Below are positions 6,154 through 10,717 of a stretch of DNA of 14,344 bases, piece after piece. Where the stretch lies: assembly GCA_934096025.1 (NCBI GenBank), contig CAKOLP010000010.1, positions 1 through 14,344 of the forward strand, given 5' to 3'. Made by a program: the position numbers and the translations under genes. The notes under the pieces are model-generated. The model ran no database searches. It was not told where the DNA came from and worked only from the letters and a program-made list of their open reading frames with translations. Origin of the DNA: an uncultured Bacilli bacterium (lineage in GTDB: Bacteria > Bacillota_I > Bacilli_A > RF39 > UBA660). The stretch's first letter is position 1, and the number at the start of each line of letters is the position of its first letter.

Positions 6154-6458
6154 GTAGTTATATTCAAGTAGTTTCTTTCTTTGTTTCTTTTGTCTATGGA
6201 ATTATTTTTTATTATGTTTCTTTTTTTAATAAGGGATTAATTTGTAATAAAAGTATAGTAAAACAATTTGTTGTAAATTTGATTTTTATTTTAGATGTAG
6301 TATTAATATATATTTATGTTATGTATAAGATTAATCAGGGAAATATACATGTTTATTATATAACTCTGGTTGTTGTGGGGTATTGGGTAGGCTATAAATC
6401 TTTAAATAAATGTAAAAATATTGTAAATAAAATAAAATCTAGGAGGAATAATTCCTAG
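6150..6458 (+). CDS. yabQ: Spore cortex biosynthesis protein YabQ
   Basis: A 102-residue integral membrane protein with about three hydrophobic segments (residues 5-28, 40-60, 66-83) and a basic C-terminal tail. The stretch KINQGNIHVYYITLVVVGYW corresponds to the conserved NEGE(L/I)RxY-xxxxxxGY region of YabQ. In B. subtilis YabQ sits in the outer forespore membrane and is required for cortex peptidoglycan. Overall sequence similarity is low because the protein is mostly hydrophobic, so the call leans on this motif and on position: ATGA overlap with yabP upstream and divIC downstream, the same order as in B. subtilis. The B. subtilis protein is about twice as long; the extra C-terminal part is missing here. 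Confidence 0.82.
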   Translation: MSSYIQVVSFFVSFVYGIIFYYVSFFNKGLICNKSIVKQFVVNLIFILDVVLIYIYVMYKINQGNIHVYYITLVVVGYWVGYKSLNKCKNIVNKIKSRRNNS

Positions 6459-6464
6459 ATTTTT
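6434..6464 (+). terminator. Intrinsic terminator after yabQ
   Basis: An 11-bp perfect stem AAAATCTAGGA (6434-6444) / TCCTAGATTTT (6453-6463) with an 8-base loop; the T run forms the right arm base. The stop codon of yabQ (6456-6458) lies in the right arm. The T run is only two bases from the divIC -10 element. Confidence 0.8.
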
Positions 6465-6472
6465 GTTATAAT
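6464..6472 (+). promoter_or_regulatory. Extended -10 promoter of divIC
   Basis: TGTTATAAT (6464-6472) is a perfect TATAAT with the TGN extension. No good -35 lies 16-18 bases upstream (that region is the yabQ terminator). It would allow vegetative divIC expression independent of the sporulation genes. Confidence 0.65.
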
Positions 6473-6504
6473 GTAGTCAAAGTAAGAAAGGGAAGGAAAT
6501 TAAT

Positions 6505-6789
6505 TTGAAAAAAACTAAAAAAGAAAAGAAAAGATTGTTTTTTATAAGTTTTAGTATAGTTTTTTTGTTGGTTTCATTGATTAGTTCTGTAGCAAATGAT
6601 TGGACGAAAATATTGGAAAATAAAAATATGATTGCCCAACTTGAGAATAAATATGATAATTTGTTAAGTGAAGAAGAAAAATTAGTGAGTGAAGTTACTA
6701 AATTACAAGATAGTGATTATATTGCAAGATATGCAAAAGAGAAATATATGTATTCTGCTGATGGGGAAATAATTATACGGATGGACTAA
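6505..6789 (+). CDS. divIC: Septum formation initiator DivIC/FtsB
   Basis: The 94-residue bitopic membrane protein has a very basic cytoplasmic N-terminus (KKTKKEKKRLFF), one transmembrane helix (about residues 12-30), a coiled coil (about 38-68, with LENKYDNLLSEEEKLVSEVTKL), and the conserved tail DSDYIARYAKEKYMYSADGE. DivIC pairs with FtsL and DivIB at the division septum. It is shorter than B. subtilis DivIC (125 residues). The start is TTG with GGAAGGAAA upstream. It follows yabPQ as in B. subtilis, but a terminator and an extended -10 promoter separate it from yabQ, so it can be expressed in growing cells. Its last 17 bases overlap the 3' end of clpP on the opposite strand. Confidence 0.9.
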   Translation: MKKTKKEKKRLFFISFSIVFLLVSLISSVANDWTKILENKNMIAQLENKYDNLLSEEEKLVSEVTKLQDSDYIARYAKEKYMYSADGEIIIRMD

Positions 6790-7363
6790 AATTGTTGGTT
6801 GTAATTACTTCGTCGATTAGGCCGTATTCTTTGGCTTCGGTGGCACTTAAGTAGTTGTCTCTTTCAGTGTCAGTGTAGATTTTTTTAAGAGGTTGATTAG
6901 TATTTTCGGCTAAAATTTTGTTTAGCTTTTCTTTTAGTTTAATTATTCTTTCGGCGGCAATTTTAATGTCTGTTGCTTGGCCTTGAAAACCTCCGAGCGG
7001 TTGATGTATCATTACTTCAGCATTTGGTAGGGCATATCTAGTATCTCCGCTTGATAAAAGAAATGCTGCCATGCTTGCACACATACCCATACCTATAGTA
7101 ATAACTTTGCTTTTTATAAAACGCATTGTGTCATAGATTGCCATACCTGAGGTAATTGAGCCCCCGGGACTGTTTATGTAAAGATAGATATCATTGTTGT
7201 TTATGTTATCTAAGTATAATAGCTCACTTACTATTAAAAAAGCTAAGGGGTCGTTTATTTCACCCTCGAGAAAGATAATTCGGTCTTGAAGCATTCTTGA
7301 GTATAAGTCAAAAGCATATTCTTTGTTATTTTTCTTTTCAAGTATAGTTGGTATTATATTCAT
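6773..7363 (-). CDS. clpP: ATP-dependent Clp protease proteolytic subunit
   Basis: The 196-residue protein matches ClpP from its first residues (MNIIPTILE versus MNLIPTVIE in B. subtilis), so no propeptide is present and the ATG is secure. The catalytic triad is visible: Ser97 (GMCASMAAF), His120 (VMIHQPLGG) and Asp169 (ERDNYLSA). YINSPGGSITSGMAIYDTM is also conserved. ClpP forms the double-heptamer chamber that degrades proteins fed by ClpX or ClpC. The ribosome binding site is unusual: the only strong one (AAGGAGG) is 45 bases from the ATG, with a 9-bp hairpin between. No CtsR heptad repeats (GGTCAAA) are seen. The gene is convergent with, and overlaps, divIC by 17 bases; no terminator is visible at this junction. 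Confidence 0.96.
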   Translation of the reverse strand: MNIIPTILEKKNNKEYAFDLYSRMLQDRIIFLEGEINDPLAFLIVSELLYLDNINNNDIYLYINSPGGSITSGMAIYDTMRFIKSKVITIGMGMCASMAAFLLSSGDTRYALPNAEVMIHQPLGGFQGQATDIKIAAERIIKLKEKLNKILAENTNQPLKKIYTDTERDNYLSATEAKEYGLIDEVITTNNFSPSV

Positions 7364-7374
7364 TTTGATTTGTT

Positions 7375-7413
7375 ATATCAATTCATTTGAGTTTTAAAAT
7401 TGATATTGCCTCC
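7375..7413 (-). promoter_or_regulatory. clpP leader: distant ribosome binding site and 9-bp hairpin
   Basis: Read on the minus strand, GGAGG (7413-7409) is followed two bases later by ATATCAATT (7406-7398), a 14-base loop, and AATTGATAT (7383-7375), a perfect 9-bp inverted repeat. The clpP ATG is 11 bases further on. No other Shine-Dalgarno-like site lies next to the ATG. The hairpin could bring the site nearer or act as a control element. Confidence 0.6.
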
Positions 7414-7424
7414 TTAACTAAATA

Positions 7425-7454
7425 ATAGTAAATATTTGCTAATTTTATTCACAA
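7425..7454 (-). promoter_or_regulatory. Probable clpP promoter
   Basis: On the minus strand TTGTGA (7454-7449) and TACTAT (7430-7425) are separated by 18 bases. The -35 hexamer lies on the same base pairs as the -35 of the divergent nucleoside kinase promoter. Confidence 0.5.
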
Positions 7455-7476
7455 AATAAAAAAATATTGATATAAT
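7448..7476 (+). promoter_or_regulatory. SigA-type promoter of nucleoside kinase-gapA
   Basis: TTCACA (7448-7453), 17 bases, and TGATATAAT (7468-7476) form a near-consensus promoter with an extended -10. It should drive the kinase gene and gapA together. Confidence 0.75.
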
Positions 7477-7500
7477 TAATTAGAATAAAGAGGGATGTCT

Positions 7501-9144
7501 ATGAATAATGTATTTGTAACTTTTGAGGGAAATACTTACGAGTTTTCAAAGGGTACTAGTTTTTATGAGATTAGTAAAGCTTCGAAATTAAGTAATATAA
7601 TGGGATTTAAAATTAAAAATGAAGTTTTTAGTCTTGATGAGAAAGCTAATAGGGATGTGAGTGTTGAATTTATAAATACTAGTGATATTATAGGAAATAA
7701 AATATATAAGTCAGGGCTTAAGTTTTTGTTTCAAGTTGCCTTGCAGGAAGTTTTTCCGAGTTTAGATATAAGTTATGAACATAGTGTACCTAGAGGAATG
7801 CTTGGGTGTGTTTATGGAGATAAAATTTTAACAAATGATGATATATCAAAAATTAAAGGGAAAATGGTGGAAATTATTGAGAGCAAAGATAGAATTTATA
7901 GATTAAATATTTTACCTAAAGAAGCAATTAGTTTTTATAAGAAAAGAAAAGAGTATGAAAAAGCTGATAATATCCAAAATATAAATGATAAGGTAGTTAA
8001 TTTGTATAAGCTTAGAAATAAATTAAATTATTTTTATAGTTTGATGCCTTATAATACTTCGCTATTAGATAAGTTTGAACTTGTTTATTTAGGAAATAAT
8101 AAGATTGTATTTTTGTTTCCTACTGTTAAGAGTAATGGAAATGTTCCGGAGTATGTGCATTATGATAATATTTTAGATAGTTTTTATGAGGGAAAGGCTT
8201 GGCTTAATAGTTTACATATGCCGTATGTGACTCAGCTTAATAAGACTGTTAGTAATGGGAGAATTAGAAATTTTATTAATTCTTGTGAATTAAAATTTTA
8301 TTTAAATATTACTAATGTAATAAATGAAATAGTAAGTAAAAAAGACATAAAGTTTATTATGGTAGCAGGGCCATCTTCGAGTGGGAAGACTACTACTACA
8401 AAAAGATTGTCATCGTGTATGGATGCTTTAGGGTATAATACAATATATATAGGGTTAGATGATTACTTTTTGGATAAAGCGCTTACTCCGAAAGATGAAA
8501 ATGGAGATTATGATTTTGAGAGTATTAGAGCTATTAATGTAGAAAGATTTAATAATGATTTGACAAGTTTATTAAATGGAGAAGAAGTAAATTTGCCGAA
8601 GTATAATTTTTTGACAGGAAAAAGTGAAATGTCTAAAAATAAAGTAAAAATGGAAGATAATACAGTTTTTCTTATCGAGGGCTTACATGCTTTAAATGAT
8701 GAGTTATGCGAAAACATTAGTAATAAATATAAATATAGAATTTATTTAAGTCCTTTTATACCTTTATCTATTGATAGACATAATTATGTTTCGACGTTAG
8801 ATTTAAGGTTATTAAGAAGAATAGTTAGAGATAATAGAACAAGAGGATATAGTGTTGTAGATACAATTGATAGTTGGCAAAAGGTGAGAAGTGGAGAAGA
8901 AAAGTATATTTTTCCGTTTATTCATCAAGCTGATACAATTATAAATACGGCTTTGCCTTATGAATTAGGAGTTTTAAAAGTTTATGTTGAACCTTTGCTT
9001 TTGTCAGTAAGTGTGGATTCACTTTATTATGAGGAAGCAAGGAGGTTAGTAGATTTTTTAAAGCAGTTCTTTGTTATTCCAAGCGAATATGTTAATGATG
9101 AATCAATTTTAAGAGAATTTATAGGAGGAAAATATAATGATTAA
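7501..9144 (+). CDS. Nucleoside kinase (uridine kinase-like) with N-terminal TGS-like/SAD-like region
   Basis: The 547-residue protein belongs to the large nucleoside kinase family known from Clostridia and Thermotoga. The first 65 or so residues resemble a TGS domain, the next 120 or so a threonyl-tRNA-synthetase-like second additional domain (YEHSVPRGMLGC), and the C-terminal half is a P-loop kinase of the uridine kinase/phosphoribulokinase type. Walker A is GPSSSGKTTTT (290-300); YIGLDDYFLDK and FLIEGLHALND are further kinase motifs. It probably phosphorylates a nucleoside; the substrate cannot be read from sequence. I chose the ATG at 7501 because AAAGAGGG ends six bases before it; the ATG at 7495 directly abuts that site. 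The end overlaps gapA by eight bases, so they form an operon, perhaps linking nucleoside salvage and glycolysis. Confidence 0.88.
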   Translation: MNNVFVTFEGNTYEFSKGTSFYEISKASKLSNIMGFKIKNEVFSLDEKANRDVSVEFINTSDIIGNKIYKSGLKFLFQVALQEVFPSLDISYEHSVPRGMLGCVYGDKILTNDDISKIKGKMVEIIESKDRIYRLNILPKEAISFYKKRKEYEKADNIQNINDKVVNLYKLRNKLNYFYSLMPYNTSLLDKFELVYLGNNKIVFLFPTVKSNGNVPEYVHYDNILDSFYEGKAWLNSLHMPYVTQLNKTVSNGRIRNFINSCELKFYLNITNVINEIVSKKDIKFIMVAGPSSSGKTTTTKRLSSCMDALGYNTIYIGLDDYFLDKALTPKDENGDYDFESIRAINVERFNNDLTSLLNGEEVNLPKYNFLTGKSEMSKNKVKMEDNTVFLIEGLHALNDELCENISNKYKYRIYLSPFIPLSIDRHNYVSTLDLRLLRRIVRDNRTRGYSVVDTIDSWQKVRSGEEKYIFPFIHQADTIINTALPYELGVLKVYVEPLLLSVSVDSLYYEEARRLVDFLKQFFVIPSEYVNDESILREFIGGKYND

Positions 9145-10141
9145 AGTAGCAATTAATGGTTTTGGGAGAATTGGGAGGTTAGCGTTTAGACAAATAGTTA
9201 CACAAACAGATTTTGATATTGTGGCTATTAATGATTTAACACAAGCTGAGGATTTGGCATATTTAGTTAAATATGATACTGTGCATGGTTCTTTTCATGA
9301 AGATGAAATAAAAGCTGAAGGTAATGAAATAGTAGTTGCTGGTGTTAAGAGAATTAAAGTGTATAGTGAGACAGACCCGGTTAATTTGCCTTGGGAAGAA
9401 CTAGGAGTAGATTTGGTTTTAGAGTGTACTGGTAAATTTACAGCTTTAGAAGATGCTGAAAAACATATAACTGCTGGGGCTAGAAAGGTGTTAATATCTG
9501 CACCAGGAAAAGGTGAAATGAAGACAGTTGTTTATGGGGTTAATGACGATATATTAACTAGTGATGATAAGATTGTTTCTGGGGCAAGTTGTACGACTAA
9601 TTGTTTAGCGCCGGTTTTAGATGTTTTAGAGAAAAATATAGGAATTAAAAAAGGATTTATGACTACGGTTCATGCTTATACTAATGATCAAGCAACTTTA
9701 GATATAGCGCATAAAAAAGGTATTAAATCTAGACGGGGGAGAGCTTGTGCGGCAAATATAGTGCCGTCTAGTACTGGTGCTGCTAAAGCTATAGGTAAAG
9801 TTATTCCTAAGCTTTTAAATAAACTTGATGGAAGTGCTTTAAGAGTACCTGTTGCTGATGGTTCTATTGTGGATTTAACACTAGAACTTACAAGAAAAAC
9901 AATTGTTGATGAGATAAATAATTTGTTTAAAGAAAATCAAAATGATACTTTGAAGTTTACTATGGATCCTGTGGTATCAAGTGATATTTTAGGAAAAAAA
10001 TATGGTGCTTTAGTCGATGGTTTATTAACAAATATTGTTGAAGAAGGTGACTCACAATTAGTTAAGGTTGTTGCTTGGTATGATAATGAATATGGTTATA
10101 CTGCACAAATGCTTAGAACTGCTAAAAAAATGTTTGAATAA
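9137..10141 (+). CDS. gapA: Glyceraldehyde-3-phosphate dehydrogenase, type I
   Basis: The 334-residue enzyme carries the N-terminal NAD-binding motif NGFGRIGRLAFRQ, Asp33 in INDLTQ (typical of NAD preference), the catalytic SGASCTTNCLAP with Cys152, the His179 of TTVHAYTNDQ, GRACAANIVPSSTGAAKA, and the C-terminal WYDNEYGYTAQM. It converts glyceraldehyde-3-phosphate to 1,3-bisphosphoglycerate in glycolysis. The start overlaps the kinase gene by eight bases and has AGGAGG upstream inside that gene. No promoter of its own is seen. The usual downstream partner pgk is absent; instead a terminator and a repeat-bearing gap follow, then cassette 2. Since only one gap gene is in view, a second copy elsewhere cannot be excluded. 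Confidence 0.97.
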   Translation: MIKVAINGFGRIGRLAFRQIVTQTDFDIVAINDLTQAEDLAYLVKYDTVHGSFHEDEIKAEGNEIVVAGVKRIKVYSETDPVNLPWEELGVDLVLECTGKFTALEDAEKHITAGARKVLISAPGKGEMKTVVYGVNDDILTSDDKIVSGASCTTNCLAPVLDVLEKNIGIKKGFMTTVHAYTNDQATLDIAHKKGIKSRRGRACAANIVPSSTGAAKAIGKVIPKLLNKLDGSALRVPVADGSIVDLTLELTRKTIVDEINNLFKENQNDTLKFTMDPVVSSDILGKKYGALVDGLLTNIVEEGDSQLVKVVAWYDNEYGYTAQMLRTAKKMFE

Positions 10142-10146
10142 AAAAT

Positions 10147-10168
10147 ACTCTCTTTATTGAGAGTTTTT
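10147..10168 (+). terminator. Intrinsic terminator after gapA
   Basis: ACTCTC (10147-10152), loop TTTATT, GAGAGT (10159-10164) and a T run (10164-10168) start six bases after the gapA stop. The six A residues before the stem can extend it by pairing with the T run. Confidence 0.85.
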
Positions 10169-10200
10169 ATTTTGGATTTATTTGACTATACATTGTATAT

Positions 10201-10327
10201 TTAAAAACGGTATAGCAAAAGTCTTAAAAACGGTATGGTAAAAATTTAAAAATTTATAATTTTTGGCTTATTTATGGGAAAAAATATCTTTAAAAATGGT
10301 ATAGTAAATATTTTAAAAATGGTATAT
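10201..10327. repeat. Four spaced direct repeats, unit TTAAAAAYGGTATRG
   Basis: Copies begin at 10201, 10224, 10290 and 10313 (TTAAAAACGGTATAG, TTAAAAACGGTATGG, TTAAAAATGGTATAG, TTAAAAATGGTATAT). The spacing is 23, 66 and 23 bases, so the outer pairs have identical period. A half copy (TTAAAAAT) at 10246 keeps the register. A near-palindrome AAAAATT-TAT-AATTTTT lies between the pairs at 10248-10264. The whole gap 10142-10376 has no gene; this array is its only clear content besides the gapA terminator. Function unknown; a protein-binding array is the simplest reading. Confidence 0.75.
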
Positions 10328-10376
10328 TGATTTATTCAAGTATTAATGTAGTTTTGTTGTTTATATTTATTGAATT

Positions 10377-10607
10377 TTAATTAATAATGGATTTTTTATA
10401 CGGTTTTCTTTCATCTGTTCTAAATGTTAGGTAATCTATACTGGTTTTATAATAGTCGGCTAAAATGCTGATTTTTTCAAGGGGAATAGCATTAATTCCT
10501 AGTTCATATTTGTTGTATTGTTGTTGGGTAACTCCCAATATATTTGCTATGTCTTTTTGATATAAGTCTTGGTCTTCTCGTATTTCTTTTAGTCTTGATA
10601 TATTCAT
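10377..10607 (-). CDS. XRE-family helix-turn-helix repressor, cassette 2
   Basis: A 76-residue protein consisting of one XRE domain. The helix-turn-helix spans about residues 16-38 (QKDIANILGVTQQQYNKYE), with the typical NAIPLEKISILADYYKTSIDYL after it, as in phage Cro/CI-type and SinR-like regulators. The ATG has GAGGTG upstream (complement of 10613-10618). It is divergent from the surface-protein gene at 10718, and the gap holds three copies of an ATACAA-N7-TTGTAT site, one of which covers this gene's probable -10. The inferred role is repression of the surface protein and of itself. The protein has a different sequence and DNA-recognition helix from the cassette 1 regulator. No clear terminator follows; the direct-repeat array lies just downstream. 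Confidence 0.88.
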   Translation of the reverse strand: MNISRLKEIREDQDLYQKDIANILGVTQQQYNKYELGINAIPLEKISILADYYKTSIDYLTFRTDERKPYKKSIIN

Positions 10608-10629
10608 TGTTGCACCTCAATAAAATTTT

Positions 10630-10635
10630 ACTATA
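10630..10635 (-). promoter_or_regulatory. Probable -10 of the cassette 2 repressor gene
   Basis: TATAGT on the minus strand lies upstream of the GAGGTG site at a suitable distance. The -35 is poor (TTAGTC 17 bases upstream). Operator copy 1 (10633-10651) overlaps this element, which suits autorepression. Confidence 0.4.
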
Positions 10636-10651
10636 CAACTTATAATTGTAT
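10633..10651. promoter_or_regulatory. Operator copy 1: ATACAA-N7-TTGTAT
   Basis: A perfect 6-bp inverted repeat, ATACAA (10633-10638) and TTGTAT (10646-10651), with a 7-base spacer. It overlaps the first base of the surface-gene -35 and the repressor's own -10 on the other strand. Confidence 0.7.
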
Positions 10652-10679
10652 TGACTAATACAACTCTGGGTAGTACAAT
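10651..10679 (+). promoter_or_regulatory. SigA-type promoter of surface-protein gene 2
   Basis: TTGACT (10651-10656), 17 bases, TACAAT (10674-10679). The -35 is identical to that of cassette 1. Operator copies flank and enter it, so repression by occlusion is expected. Confidence 0.75.
10658..10676. promoter_or_regulatory. Operator copy 2 (one degenerate half): ATACAA-N7-TAGTAC
   Basis: The left half ATACAA is exact and the right half TAGTAC keeps four of six bases. It lies between the -35 and -10 of the surface-gene promoter. Centre-to-centre distance is 25 bases from copy 1 and 30 from copy 3. Confidence 0.5.
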
Positions 10680-10687
10680 TAAATATA

Positions 10688-10706
10688 ATACAATTGGTAG
10701 TTGTAT
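10688..10706. promoter_or_regulatory. Operator copy 3: ATACAA-N7-TTGTAT
   Basis: A perfect copy of the same 19-bp inverted repeat (10688-10693 and 10701-10706) at the likely transcription start, just before the GGAGG ribosome binding site of the surface-protein gene. Confidence 0.7.
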
Positions 10707-10717
10707 GTGGAGGTAAC

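Noticed and set aside
5898..6167. Minus-strand open frame across yabP
   Set aside because: It mirrors the yabP coding frame; YabP itself is recognisable, and the reverse product is low-complexity Leu/Ser/Ile.
7361..7454. CtsR or CIRCE operator upstream of clpP
   Set aside because: No GGTCAAA tandem heptads and no TTAGCACTC-N9-GAGTGCTAA pattern are present.
8508..8717. Minus-strand open frame inside the nucleoside kinase gene
   Set aside because: It lies fully within the kinase domain coding sequence and has no start signals.
10201..10327. Repeat array considered as a CRISPR array
   Set aside because: Units are only about 15 bp, spacers are 8 or 51 bases and AT-rich, unit sequence varies, and there are no cas genes.
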